DNA from: Tenodera sinensis
Lineage: Eukaryota > Arthropoda > Insecta > Mantodea > Mantidae
DNA length: 64,000 nucleotides
NCBI GenBank assembly: GCA_030765045.1
Contig: CM060966.1
Span: forward strand, 67,389,421-67,453,420
Direction: 5' to 3'
In this document: in pieces, positions 12,456-23,277 of the stretch
How the letters are laid out: each line of letters starts with the position of its first letter
Numbering within the stretch: position 1 is the stretch's first letter
The notes under the pieces: generated by a model
Told to the model about the DNA's origin: nothing
Databases searched by the model: none
What the model saw: only the letters and a program-made list of their open reading frames with translations
Program-made: the position numbers and the translations under genes

Positions 12456-12789
12456 AGTGTATTTTTCCATTAAATACAATGTACGGTGTGCTGTGTCAAA
12501 ATTCATACAGACAGTACGTACATAATATGTATCGCAGTGGAAATCTCCACTGTAATTATAAAAAATCTGACGTGTTGCACTTTTGACTTTCTCTACACTT
12601 GTACCAACTATTCTTGCAAATTCTTGTTCCTATATCTTCTTCGTGTTGGTTGAGATAAACATTTGTAGAAATTACCTTATTGCTTAGACCTTTTAGGCGC
12701 AAGGGGAGTATGGGAATACAGTAGGTTTTGAGCAACAGTCAAACGTTTTAAAGCGTTCAGATTCCGTTCTCTTTGCACGGCTAACATAT

Positions 12790-13171
12790 TGTCACCGCGC
12801 CCGCCGCATCTAATTGCCGACAACAATAGGAGCGTACGAGACAATAGCTATTACATGGCGGTGCGGTTTCTGGACCGTTCCGCCACAGGCACTCCCGAAT
12901 ATTCTACCTCCAGAACTTTCCCTCTGTCTAAGGACCTATATAACTCGCTGCCAAGCACCGGGCAGGAGGAAAAAGAAAACAGACGTATACGAAGCGTTGA
13001 GGAGTCGTGCCTACTAGCAGTTCAATCTGACAGTTCTTATTTGTGATTCGGCAGTTGTTCTGTTGCTCTGAGCTTGTACAAAATTAATCTAAGTGTAACG
13101 TTAGCACTACGCTAACTGACTAAACGGCAATAAAGTGTGAATAGCAGTAACTGGTCTCTTCATTTGTTACA
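12790..13171 (+). repeat. 5' LTR of the deleted retrotransposon
   Basis: 382 bp, TGTCAC...GTTACA. TATA box ACCTATATAA near 12935 and poly(A) signal AATAAA near 13129. It is the direct repeat partner of 14335-14723. Confidence 0.9.
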
Positions 13172-13190
13172 CTGGTGCCAGAAGCGGGAT
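13172..13190 (+). promoter_or_regulatory. Candidate primer-binding site
   Basis: The sequence immediately after the 5' LTR reads CTGGTGCCAGAAGCGGGAT. Its position and GG-TGCC-type start fit a tRNA 3'-end complement; which tRNA it pairs with cannot be decided by eye. Confidence 0.55.
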
Positions 13191-13250
13191 TCGTCAAATT
13201 GCTTCTAGTTTCATTACATCGCCGTCAGAAGTTGCAACGTTAGAACCAAG

Positions 13251-14078
13251 ATGGAGGGAGATTCGGAAACCAGGATGATGGCAATGATGAAAGAATTATT
13301 CGCCGAAATGAAGACAGAAATGTGCAAGATGAAGACGGAGCTATCGGCGAAGATTGGCGGCGGACTCGTCGTCGTGACGGAAGGCGCGAAAGTACTAGGC
13401 GAACTGGTTGATGTGAGGGAAGACGTGGAACAACTCGGCGAACTGATTGGCGTGACGGAAGGCGTGGAAGAACTCGGCGAAAAGGTGGAAGACCTCTGCC
13501 AGTATGTGGACGTCGTGGAGGACGACGGGGAACGTCTTGGCGCCCTGGTAGTAAGAGTTGACGAGAGCGTCAAAGTACTGGATGCCAGGGGCAGACGGAA
13601 TAGCGCGGACCCGGGGAGGGAGCACCTAGTGGCCGAGGCGACAGTTGCACCCGTTTCAGATAACGAAAGTGTACGTCTCGGGGAAGACAAAGGGGCAGTT
13701 CAGGGACGTCGTCGAGGATCCCCTGGAGGAGTGTGTCGGGTACGTAACCAACCAGGATATGACGTGGAGGACGATCAGCAGGGAAGCGCACAAGCAAACG
13801 AGCAACACGCGAGAACCGACTTGGCGTGGGACATGGGGGGACCGTCGGAGCCATCCAATCACCTGACGCATAGTGCCGTGAACGGAAGAATGGTGGACAT
13901 CATCGTGGACGGCAGGATACAGGAGAGGCCGTGCCGAGCACGAGTGAACACGAGTGCAGCGGTGGACGTGACTCGCGCAGATGTGGCGGGGGTTGTTGCC
14001 GGACCCATCCGAAGCAAGGTGGCTGCGAAGGTGCGCCAGAGAGGTCGGCGGACATGGTACTCAGTGAACCGTGTCTAA
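13251..14078 (+). pseudogene. Gag-like protein fused to a retropepsin remnant
   Basis: A 275-codon open frame starts at the first ATG after the leader, 79 bp past the 5' LTR. Residues 1-35 are a Met/Lys/Glu-rich helix (MMAMMKELFAEMKTEM). Residues 40-105 hold repeated acidic coiled-coil units built on EGVEELGE/REDVEQLGE. Residues 120-190 are basic and Gly/Ser-rich. Around residues 213-250 it reads VDIIVDGRIQERPCRARVNT then SAAVDVTRADVA, which matches the start of a retroviral-type aspartic protease. The expected active-site Asp-Thr-Gly is Asn-Thr-Ser here, so proteolysis is not expected. The usual zinc knuckle and capsid homology are missing, consistent with an internal deletion between gag and protease. 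The frame ends soon after, and downstream frames are not recognisable. Confidence 0.7.
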
Positions 14079-14320
14079 GTGCGCAGGATGGCCCGTCAAC
14101 ACACCAGGAAGAAGGGCAACTAGACGAGGGACCGTCAAGACCGGCGGTACTGCTGCAGAATTTCGAAGCAGAATGGCATACATCGTCCTACCCGGACCAA
14201 GGGACACTATCCAACAGCGATACCTAGGATCGTGCCTCCTGGAGAAGAGGTTCGATGGGTTAGTCCACCGGTGCGCAAGGGAGATGCCGCAGTGATAGTG
14301 CTGGTCGGGACAACCAGCTC

Positions 14321-14334
14321 TGAGGAGGGAGCAG
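14321..14334 (+). promoter_or_regulatory. Polypurine tract
   Basis: Purine-rich TGAGGAGGGAGCAG directly before the 3' LTR start, the expected plus-strand primer position. Confidence 0.6.
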
Positions 14335-14723
14335 TGTCACCGCGCCCGCCGCATCTAATTGCCGACAACAATAGGAGCGTACGAGACAATAGCTATTACA
14401 TGGCGGTGCGGTTTCTGGACCGTTCCGCCACAGGCACTCCCGAATATTCTACCTCCAGAACTTTCCCTCTGTCTAAGGACCTATATAAGTCGCTGCCAAG
14501 CACCGAGCAGGAGGAAAAAAAGACGCATACGAAGCGTTCAGGAATCGTGCCGACGAGCAGTTCAGTGCGAGTCTAATCTGACAGTTCTTATTTGTGATTC
14601 GGAGTTGTTCTGTTGCTCTGAGCTTGACAAAAGTAATCTAAGTGTAACGTTAGCACTACGCTAACTGACTAAAAGGCAATAAAGTGTGAATAGCAGTAAC
14701 TGGTGTTTTCTTCATTTGTTACA
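14335..14723 (+). repeat. 3' LTR of the deleted retrotransposon
   Basis: 389 bp. It matches the 5' LTR, with differences concentrated between the TATA box and the AATAAA signal near 14678. Followed by the right copy of the ATAT duplication. Confidence 0.9.
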
Positions 14724-15099
14724 ATATAAAAAATGAATAACCATGTTCCATTTGACGAAAGTTTGTTTTCCAAAACTCACACAAACAGCAAAGAATATCT
14801 CCAAAATGGTTCACTGCACAAAAAAGATTTTTAGGCATAAATGGTGTATTTTAGTAAGATCTACATTTTTGTTTAGTAAGATTTAGTCTGTCTCATAGAT
14901 ATGGCATTTTAATCAAAATCGTTTGAGCCATTTTAGGAAAATTTTCCATATAAAGGGTAGTTTAGGGTAGAGCTATTTTGTTCGTGTCACATCCTTGATG
15001 GACATTAAATTTAAATACCAACTTTGGTTTTTAACCGACTTTTCGTTTTTGAGTTATGCTACCCACAAACTGGCAGACTGGCAGACACACTGACATACT

Positions 15100-15102
<3 letters not shown>

Positions 15103-15164
<62 letters not shown>
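15103..15164. repeat. (CA)n microsatellite within family X
   Basis: CG-rich start (ACGCGCGCGC) followed by about 28 CA units. The equivalent (TG)n or (GT)n tract occurs at the same place in the X copies at 42093 and 44245. Confidence 0.95.
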
Positions 15165-15166
<2 letters not shown>

Positions 15167-15332
15167 ACCTTTTACTTATGTTTTTTTTTTATTCGGGGGG
15201 TCTCAAATCATGTATTTCCGGTGAAATCTTGGCATCGAAGTTTTAGATGGAATACAATACTTCCTCTACTACACGTAGGAGAGAAAGTAAAAAGAGTTCT
15301 TACATAGCCACTTCTTCAACGGCAGTTTAAAA

Positions 15333-15815
15333 TCAGTCATTTTTACTTTATGGCTATAGCCTGTGTAGTCCTGTTTACTATGGATGACTTTTGAATAACT
15401 CGTAAACCATAAGAGATAGAACAAAGCTTAATGTTCAGACATGTAGATCTCGCTAAAACACATAATTTATGTCTCAATGTTTTGTAGAGTGAATCATTTT
15501 GGAGATATTCCTTGTTATGTGTGTCAGTTTCGGAAAATTTAAAACTATCGTGAAATGGAACATCGTTGTTCATTTTTTTATATGTTAAGCGTACAAAGAG
15601 AACGGTATTATTAAGCTTTAAAAGATTTGACTATCGCCCAAAGGCTACTGCATTCCCATATTTCCCTTATACCTACAAGGAAATAAGCAATAAGATGATT
15701 TCTGCAAATGTTTATCTCAAGTAGCACGAAGAAGATATAGGAATAAGAGCTTGTAGGAATGGTTAGTACAAGAGTAGAGAAAGTCATGTGAGTACAACAA
15801 TGAGACTTTTGTTTG
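15333..15815 (+). mobile_element. Family X, 3' half only (copy 2)
   Basis: A forward copy beginning at the GGCTATAGCCTGTGTAGTCC block and running to GAGAAAGTCATGTGAGTACAACA. It lacks the 5' hairpin, poly-A block and CA tract. It starts at almost the same internal point as the extra 3' half seen at 56867-57360. It lies head to head with copy 1, leaving only about 45 bp between the two. Confidence 0.75.
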
Positions 15816-15834
15816 TTCCATTTGTATGTCGCCT

Positions 15835-16110
15835 TTCAGATTGAAACTCATATCGGCGGCTTTTGTGCTCTTGGAACAGTTACTCAACAGCAATGGTGTG
15901 CACTAGCTTAGCGGTTATTTTGATCTTTGGGTTTCTATCACTTTGCATTTTTATTCGATTAAATTCACACTCCCATTCATACTTCCAGACCCTAAGGAGG
16001 ATGGGGAATAATCGTAGTTAAAGGAAAATTCCCACCCTTTGGCCGGGAATCAAACCCGGGACCACTTGCACAGCAAGCAAGTGCTCTATCGACTGAGCCG
16101 CCACAGTCAT
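15835..16110 (-). repeat. tRNA-derived SINE, family SINE-3
   Basis: The minus strand from 16110 reads a good tRNA-like head: GGCTCAGTCGATAGAGCAC (box A), a 7-bp anticodon-type stem around TTGCTGT, and GGTCCCGGGTTTGATTCCC (box B). The body continues to about 15835 and matches 24868-25185 over the CAGCAATGGT, TTAAATTCACAC and TTCCAGAC blocks. The head could be mistaken for a tRNA gene, but it is joined to a repeated body and the acceptor stem does not pair. Confidence 0.75.
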
Positions 16111-16179
16111 TGTTTTAATCGGAGTTGGAAGTTTATTATAAAATCCGATATTGTCTAATCTTTTATAGGGCACTTTGTG

Positions 16180-16216
16180 GAGGAGGAGGAGGAGGAGGAA
16201 GAGGAGAAGGAGGAGG
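16180..16216. repeat. (AGG)n microsatellite
   Basis: Short impure AGG tract directly at the 3' end of the LINE fragment that follows on the minus strand. Confidence 0.85.
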
Positions 16217-16221
16217 TTCTA

Positions 16222-16745
16222 GGTTTAAGGGCGCTCAACTTCGTGGTCATCAGCGCCCTTAAAAACAGTTCATGGCAATAGCCAGATATAAACTTCAATA
16301 AAAAATAAAATTACTACTAAAGAAAGAAAATATATAAATATACAAAACAATGGCAAAGGCAAAATTGAAACAATACTATAAATATGTCAAAAGAGTATAA
16401 AAGTTATGTATATAAGGTCTCGAATCCTCAAACTCATGTTGCACTCCGTTAAAAACCTAGAAACTCCTTCGACCGCTATTTTGTCGTCCGCCACGACCTC
16501 TGCAAGTCTGGCAGGCAGCTTCACAGAGTCTCGAAGAGAGGATCACTAGCAACACGTGACGGAGTGAGAAAAGCTTATCACATAGTGGACAAAGAGGAGC
16601 AGGTTCCCTTTTACATAGGTAACCATGCGAAAAATTGTAGTGGCCTATTCTCAACAGAGCCAACCTAACCTTGTCGCTACGAGATGTGCGAGAAAAACGG
16701 CACTTGGAAGTTAGCAATATTAATATCCTCACGAATCTCATTAGT
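16222..16745 (-). pseudogene. I/Jockey-like LINE, 3' end fragment
   Basis: The minus strand encodes the C-terminal cysteine-rich tail that follows RNase H in this LINE family. The frame 16741-16457 reads VRLALLRIGHYNFSHGYL, then PLCPLCDKL and LRHVLL. This parallels the LARLRVGHCNFLHGYL and CQLCDNL stretches of the near-full-length copy ending at 31500. The 3' untranslated part ends with the conserved GCGCTGATGACC...GAGCGCCCTTAAA hairpin block at 16222-16262 (complement). The 5' side ends before the solo LTR at 16766. It is 5'-truncated, as is usual for LINE insertions. Confidence 0.85.
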
Positions 16746-16765
16746 TGAAACTAATTCTTTAATAT

Positions 16766-17407
16766 TGTAAGAAAGGCGCAAAATGCAAAATCCTGTTAGT
16801 TTTCCGTCACTTAATTATCCTCTAAATTTTACTACAAATGCACCATTTCCTTCCCGCAGCTAACCAATTTATAGTCGTCTCTGCTATTACTATTTATAAT
16901 TGTTCTTCTGATAAACTTTCTCAGTGTTTCAAAGTGCTTCTCCACACTCAGTGTCTCTTATGTCTACTATTACGATACAATCACTCGACGACACATACGT
17001 ACTCACTGACAGACTGGTCGACTCACTCACGTAACTAAAAAGTAACTGTACACGACGACTTACATCTTAAACAACTCAACTCCAAACTTACTCTAAATCT
17101 AAAACTAATTGACTGCTACTCTATGTGTGTCCTATTTATACTCAAGCCGGCGTCACGTGACCTTCTTCGAGATCTTTCCATGCCCACGTGTGCAATGACT
17201 CAACGGAATTGCCGGGAAGCTTCTAGACCTTGCTGGTTTTATCGCTTTTCGATCATATTCACACAATCACTAGCTGCCTTGTAGTCTCGGACCTTTCTTT
17301 CGTGTTTTACCGCCATTATTATGGTCATATACACACACAATCGCTGCCCCTATCCAAAGTCACACGACCCCCTCTCGTCCGTATATTGTTGTACGACCAA
17401 TGTCACA
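16766..17407 (-). mobile_element. Solo LTR, divergent LTR-A relative
   Basis: Bounded by TGTAAG at 16766 and GTCACA at 17402-17407, with a 4-bp duplication ATAT on both sides (16762-16765, 17408-17411). Inside, on the minus strand, are a TATA-like box near 17129-17138 and a GGAAGCTTCTAGACC dyad near 17215. It also carries the CGATACAATCACTCG block shared with LTR-A. It is longer (642 bp) and much more diverged than the other copies. No internal region remains, so it is a solo LTR left by recombination. Confidence 0.7.
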
Positions 17408-17411
17408 ATAT

Positions 17412-18133
17412 TTTTCTTTGAGTACAATAAGAGCTGCAGAATATAATAATTATTATAGGCTTAGACTGGCTTGCATCCTAAAATGTGGTTTATCGTGTGT
17501 GCTGAGGGTTACACTTCTCGACTATTCCACTCATGCCGGATTATCACCTCTTGATCGTGATGTTATCGCTTTAGCTATATCACCTCCTTTTCTTACGGTT
17601 CTGAACATCTGAAGTATCCACCTGCAGTAAAAACAATTAACGGAGCATTTAAAACCGGCTGACAAAAGACTTGACAACTATTCTAATAAGCATATTGATA
17701 TTTTAATCCAAGAGGCGAAGTAAAATAACTGTAATTTTAAGGATAGCGGGCCGACCTTTAATGAACAGCCTACTATCGCAAATTCTTTCATTTATATTAA
17801 TCATATAATGTCTAATTCCTCATTTCCCTGGATTAAACGCTAACATTATTATTGTTGTTCTCACAGCCTACTGGATTAGTTGTGGTGCCAACTGTGAAAA
17901 TAAATCTTAATTAAAGCGCGTTCCACCCTTAGAAGACAGTACCTACACGTTAAATGGAGAGCAGTGTTGCAACATGTACTAGTTGCGAATCTTTCTGCGC
18001 GCGCGATCCCGAGGTGGCCGAGTCCTGTACTTAGTCCTTCAATTGCTGCTTGACGGACTCTTTTAACTTTGGTATAAACAATTGATTTCCCCTGGTCTCT
18101 AAACCTTTTTACGTCTTTTAGCTATTTATGTCG
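17412..18133. other. No recognisable feature
   Basis: A box A-like GGTGGCCGAGT at about 18012 hints at a decayed SINE but no box B follows. Nothing else recognised. Confidence 0.45.
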
Positions 18134-18605
18134 TCATCTGATGATATCGATATCGTCTCTTTCTATTAATATGCACTTGTTACCCCTTCTTTCATATTCG
18201 GACCCCAAATCATGTAAGAACCGACTAAGAGTGGCCCTTGAGAAATTTCGTAGGGTCTTATCACTGTTGACCCGTGACAAAATTATATTCAGCGTGGGCT
18301 GAATATTTGCAAACAGTAAAGAATGAACAATTCGCCGCACTCCACATTGCACTATTGACTATATACTTCTTTTTTCCCGCCCTTTTTGCTTTCTTTTTCG
18401 ATGGCGTTCTTCGAGGTCCTTTCATTACTTCCTTTTTAATCCTATACACTACTGCTTCTGAACACCCGATAGCCTTAGCTGTTTCTTTTACTGCCTTACT
18501 TACACGCATTTTACTTGAAACATAATCTAACACATTCATAATTATTTGGCGTTCCTTACTTCTTAATTTACCAATATATCGTCTCTTTCTAGCTTCTCCT
18601 TCCAT
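18134..18605 (-). pseudogene. Tc1/mariner-superfamily transposase, N-terminal part
   Basis: The minus strand from 18605 reads a basic N-terminus, then a helix-turn-helix with VSKAVKETAKAIGCSEAVVY and RIKKEV, then a basic linker (GPRRTPSKKKAKRAGKKK). After a frameshift near 18345 it continues in a second frame as CGVRRIVHSL, PTLNIILSRV, RATLSRFLHDLG and CILIERDDI. This order (HTH, basic linker, second HTH, LIERxDI) is that of an insect Tc1/mariner-like transposase family. The catalytic DDE domain is missing, the copy is frameshifted, and terminal inverted repeats were not found. Confidence 0.7.
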
Positions 18606-19440
18606 AACTACAAATATTTACGAAATTATTAAACAAATAACGCAATAATAGCGCATAGATTCCACACAGTTACACACCGACTTCTTTTGAACTAATGCTA
18701 GTGCTGCTCCTTATACTATCTTCTGTGTCAGGCCTGGCGCGAGAACACGCTGAATAGATGAATACCTTTTGTTTGCCCTACTCGATGAAAGAAAGAAGTT
18801 ACAGCCTTTTGGTTTATTTTAAAAACTTTCTCCAACCCTCGTCAACATTTGTTCTCGCTGGTTCCCTGATGTAAACTCAATAACAAAAAAGTTTCACACT
18901 GCGTAACTTTTGCAGTGCACAGGTATAAAATTTTCCGAAAACATTTAATTTAAAAAATTATAACACTTAACTGAGTAAACATAGAGAATTCAAAGTGGGC
19001 AGGTAGTAGCACTATAGTTTACTCTACCTAAGAACAAAATATAGACGCATTCTAGCAGTTAGTTTGTTAGTTAGTGCGTGATGAGTATAGAAACAGCACA
19101 TATCGGACTTCTATTGAAAAACATGTTTTTTGAAGAAATATGGGCCTATAGAAATGTATAATGACTCTAAAAAGGATATAAACTAATAGAGAAAAAAATT
19201 CTGCATAAGATAATGTGTTCAAACCTGAAATTTATAACAACTGAATATTTATACCATGCTATTAGGAACCTGGCAACAGTGTGAGGGTAGAAAAGGACGA
19301 GGCTAATGGCAACTTCTATGCGCTAGATAGAGACAGATATATCCCATTTAACTCCATACTGTCATCTAAGAGTGGAACATGGTATAAAATGCATGAATGT
19401 TATTGTAAATTGATTACTTTTAAATCACTAAGCTAAAACT
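18606..19440. other. No recognisable feature
   Basis: AT-rich sequence; no open frame, terminal repeat or SINE block recognised. Confidence 0.5.
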
Positions 19441-19748
19441 AAGCCCCAGCACAACAGTACATGCCAAGCCAAGCCTTGCCGCCCAACCGCTGCGTGCCCC
19501 ACCTCGGCTCACTACAGGCGTAATTGGTGGGAGGCAGTACTGGAGGGTGGTACGTGGTCAGCGTCCCGATCCCTCCCGGCCTGTTATGCGGTCTTCGCGA
19601 CCTGGAGACGCTACTTTTTCATCAAGTAGCTCCTCAGTTGGTCCCCCCGGGACCTAATGAGGCTGAGTGCACCCCGTGCTAGACCTCCCAGAGGGGATAA
19701 AATCCCCATGCTGGCACCGGGGATCGAACCCGGGTCCTCCACCCCAGA
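19441..19748 (-). repeat. tRNA-derived SINE, family SINE-1
   Basis: The minus strand begins with a head carrying box B CCCGGGTTCGATCCCCGGTG at about 19720. The SINE-1 body follows with TTAGGTCCCGGGGGGACC, TGAGGAGCTACTTGAT, GGCCGGGAGGGATCGG and CCTCCAGTACTGCC blocks. It matches 1387-1702 and 49278-49606 in order. Confidence 0.85.
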
Positions 19749-20344
19749 GGCAACTTGTAAATCACTATTAATATTAAATAAATAAATTATTAAAAATCAA
19801 GTATTTCGTGGAATACTCTAAACAAATACCACTCGAGGTTTTCATATTAGGGATAATGTTTCTCGCGCTTTGCGCTCGTCTTATCAAACCCTTTAGTGAT
19901 ATTACTACGGACAATCTTTTCAGACAAGCCCTATATGAGAATGCGAAATCAACTCTAGGTCTAAGTGCACGGCTAATAATTTAACATCTTCACTTATTAA
20001 TATACTTGCACGAATATGCTTAGATGTAGAAATGATGAGTTTATAAAGAACCCATTGTTTGCAAACTGCATATTAATCTCAGTGATATCTTCAATATATA
20101 TGTCATTAAAGGTGTCAACGTTACCGTCGGTGAAACCCATGGTCCTCCTCATACAGACCTACTTCTTGTTTATATTTGCTTGAACAACATAACTGCACCG
20201 AGTAAGGTATGGTACCAAAATTATATTCAATGCATTTTATTTCTATGTAATAGTGCAATTTTAAATCGTAAACCATGTGATGTACAGTAAAGGGTCTTAC
20301 TTAAATAAAAATCATAGCTAGGACAGATTCCTTATTCACAAAAT
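19749..20344. other. No recognisable feature
   Basis: No motif or partner noticed. Confidence 0.5.
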
Positions 20345-21075
20345 CTCTGTGAACTATCTTTAAGGGTTCATCAATTACGTCCTTAATGTTTTTCCCTGGT
20401 ACAGAACCAAACTTGAAGAAACAAGTAGGTATGTCATTTCTCACATAAAATGCTCTTAGATGTATGAATATAATAGTTCCATAGATTCTGCCTGGTAAGG
20501 AAAGAAATGCAATAATTATGTCTATACTTCTTATACGATTTAACCAATCGTTATGTAGGTTTACGTACTATTTTTGCTATTTGCAGTTTATTAGAAAAAT
20601 CATCATCTTTAAAGGATAACCTTATACATCTTGTAAGTGAATCACATATGCTTAGTTATTATAATACTTAAATAACATATATGAAGATGTTTAAGCTTTT
20701 CATTTTGTTTACAACATTCCTTAGTTCATCCTCTAATACTTCGCGCCATATAACATTAATATTATGGTTTGGTTTATAATTAGTTAACTATCTCTTAGCT
20801 GATGCATCTAGATCACTTGATGTCTATTTAACGTTATGACAATTTGGTTCTTATTATTAGAGAAAAATAACTTTAGAAACTTTCGTTAATACGTATCACA
20901 TAAGTATTTCTATGTTTATCACTATTTAAAGTCCTAAATCGCTCTTCATTTAGTACGTCCTTTACTGATATAAGTAATTATTATTCATTCAAGCTTTGCT
21001 TTTCCAAAGTCAATTATAAACTATTATACACCGTTGGTACCATTGGAGCTTTGAATTTGCAACTCTACTGAAGGC
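20345..21075 (-). repeat. Unclassified dispersed repeat Z, copy 2
   Basis: Reverse-complement partner of 6030-6650, about 14 kb away. The outer end carries CACCGTTGGTACCATTGG and the inner end carries ATAGATTCTGCC. No coding potential noticed. Confidence 0.7.
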
Positions 21076-22327
21076 TATGACCTTATTTCGGAGTATTTTC
21101 ATGCTGGGATTAAAGCAAAGTCCTTGTCTCTTTTTATTTTTATTATGATGCCTCTTAGAAACAACAGAATACAGCATAACAAACACCTTTAAAATCGTGT
21201 TAAATGTTTCAAAAGGACTTAAAAATCTGGTATATTATATTATAGATTAAAACGTAAACCCTGGACAATGAATTAAGATAATATATAAAAGTTTACATAT
21301 TTTGTAGCGAATCTGAATGAGATTTTACAATATTAGTATTATTTCTTGCAAAATGTATTTATTTCTACAAACCATAGATTATAGCAGAATAGTTATCAGT
21401 GAGAGGTCAATTACTTTCATCTTACCACCGTATTCAAACTTACCCATATTTCTTATAAATGGTGACTTTTAAGTGGAAACTATGGTCAGGAAAGAAGAAA
21501 TATGGTTCTAAAGATACATACAAAAAGTGCAAAAAGTTTGTATTTATTAAGGATGTTTATTAAAGTTTAACCCAGTTATACTAGCTTTGCTTGTGCCATT
21601 TAATAGCTTTTCGCAATTAATAAAACTTATTTTATTGGCTAACACAAAGCATTTAAATGGTTATCAAAGTAAGTTGCTGGCACTTTAATCTCAGTAGATC
21701 ATTTTATATCGACGACAATGCAGCATATATTGCCAGTACTTGTAAAGGGAGTTCAGTCAACGTTGCAAAAGTTTTCACATTTGGATTTGAATTTGTCTTA
21801 AGAAATCCATCAAGGGTGTTCCTAGCACTTACCAACTTGTTGCATTAGTTCCTCTTTCTCCATTCCTTCCTCTTTCAAACTCTGAGTCACATCAGACGAA
21901 TACTAGTCACCGTGCACTGCAAGAGTCTAGGTCTCTGTTGCTGAGATCTGCTTGATGGCTGGTGCGTCTGTGTAATTATTTTAGTTTTGTTCTCCCAAAG
22001 AAAAATGTTTATTTGATCCAAGTACTCCCCCTTCTGATGACAGAAAACTGGGAAAAGGGACCATGTCACTTGGTAAAAACTCGATGACTGCGAGCCTTTA
22101 CAAATGATCTTCAAAGCAGCAATGAAGTACTTCGCTGTATGTAATTCTTCCTGATACTTTCACTAACAAGGATTAGTTCATCTGTAATACCTACATGTCA
22201 CATGGCTTGAGGAGGGGTAGATGCCGTTCAGTTGTTGGAAAGTTAAAGTAGGGAGCGTGTCTGATCTGTCACTTCAAGCCTGAGGTTTTTTAATCATATG
22301 CCCCCTGGCCACAAGTTCATAAATGAG
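21076..22327. other. No certain feature; possible continuation of the hAT remnant
   Basis: The minus strand at 21850-21660 gives a leaky frame (LDGFLKTNSNPNVKTFATL) that might be the downstream part of the hAT transposase at 22328-22640. Recognised hAT motifs are absent, so I do not extend that call. Confidence 0.3.
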
Positions 22328-22640
22328 TCATTTTAAAAAGCTTTTCCCTTCAACAAATGATGGCAATACATTCAAAATATATCCCTGCACTTCAGTAGTT
22401 TCATCTAAGATGAATCCCACTTCGCATTTGCGACTTTAATTTCTTGAAGACTTTCTCATGAAGTGGCTGTGTGTATTTTTTTTTCTCAGGGTACCCTCAT
22501 TCGGTATTGACCTTTGAATGTGGTTCACAAGGAATGATTTGAATGCAGGGTTCTTTACCTTGCGGATCGGGGTTTCTGATTCGGTTAGTGCCATGGCAGG
22601 TTCTGCACTAGGCTCATTCAATAATCGCTACTTTTCCGTT
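22328..22640 (-). pseudogene. hAT-like transposase fragment (BED/DETT group)
   Basis: The minus strand reads RKVKNPAFKSFLVNHIQRSI then PNEGTLRKK around 22560-22480. This is equivalent to the 'NP.. FLEKYT ..IP..STLRK' block found in the other hAT remnant at 38250-38150. After a frame disturbance it reads FILDETTEVQGYILNVL near 22415-22365, equivalent to the catalytic-region DETTD..GRYV block, and stops at 22328. It is a broken N-terminal half with no hATC domain or terminal repeats seen. It differs clearly in sequence from the hAT at 36673-38420, so it is a separate lineage. Confidence 0.55.
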
Positions 22641-23277
22641 TCTGAGCCGAAGACGTGCATCACAAAACTTTGTTTAGGTTTTGACTTGCGAAGTTCAATG
22701 ACCTTTATACGTTTGCTGTACTAGATATGCTGGTTTAGTCTGTTTCTTTGATTCCGTTATCGATTGCAACATTTAATTCGCAGACGGCACATCGAAGAAT
22801 GATGCCGACAGTTTCGATAAACTGCATCTTGAATTCTTCTGAAACTGCAGACTTCTCCCTTTGCAGCTTTGCTCTTATTTTGTTGCAAAAATTACAACAT
22901 TTGGTCAGGACTGGTAAAACTTCAACACGGACAATAAGAGAGTATATACAGTCGATACATGAGAAGCTTTAAATTCATGCAGTACTAAGTTAGTGCTGCA
23001 GCATTATTGTTGAAGTTGTAAGGTTACTGCAGATCGTCCATTGTGGCTGGGGTATGAATAACTGGAAGTTTCGATAAATTATATTTTAATATTTACTGCT
23101 TATGGTACACTTCGGATTAAACAACGTTTCAAAAATATGTTCAGAAAGAGAGAAGATATCCTATCTAAACTTCTAAACACCTATCTAGACTTCTGTACCT
23201 AAGATAGAGTTGGTAATCTCACCAACTATATGGTACATCAAAAGGTGCAACAAATTGTAGATTTATATTTACTTTCG
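22641..23277. other. No certain feature
   Basis: Probably includes the decayed N-terminal part of the hAT remnant (reverse-strand Cys-containing frames near 22780-22950), but no BED motif could be read reliably. Confidence 0.35.

Larger units (their letters stand above)
12790..14723 (+). mobile_element. Internally deleted LTR retrotransposon (Gypsy-like), two LTRs
   Basis: Direct repeats of 382 bp (12790-13171) and 389 bp (14335-14723) both start TGTCACC and end TTGTTACA. They are identical over the first 160-odd bases and differ by a few indels after the TATA box. The element is flanked by a 4-bp duplication, ATAT (12786-12789 and 14724-14727). A primer-binding-like sequence, TGGTGCCAGAAGCGGGAT, follows the 5' LTR, and a purine tract (GAGGAGGGAGCAG) precedes the 3' LTR. 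Only 1163 bp lie between the LTRs, enough for a gag-like frame and a protease remnant. Reverse transcriptase, RNase H and integrase are absent, so movement would need another element's enzymes. The Gypsy assignment rests on the 4-bp duplication and the protease context. Confidence 0.88.
12560..15289 (-). mobile_element. Unclassified family X, copy 1, split by an LTR element
   Basis: Reverse copy of X. Its 3' end (TCTGACGTGTTGCAC, complement of GTGCAACACATCAGA) is near 12565, and its 5' end (complement of the TACTTTCTCTACTAC hairpin) is at 15261-15289. Between them the copy is interrupted at 12789/14724 by the LTR retrotransposon at 12790-14723. Joining the flanks restores the order seen at 44245-45165. 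X contains no long open frame. It carries a (CA)n tract at 15103-15164 and a T-run/GGGG block near 15181-15200 that corresponds to the poly-A block of other copies. Confidence 0.8.

Noticed and set aside
12789..13046. 85-codon and 67-codon forward frames, repeated at 14232-14664
   Set aside because: They lie within the two LTRs of the retrotransposon; their duplication reflects the LTR pair, not a gene pair.
16035..16110. Possible minus-strand tRNA gene with good A and B boxes
   Set aside because: The acceptor stem does not pair and the head continues into a SINE body repeated at 24868-25185.
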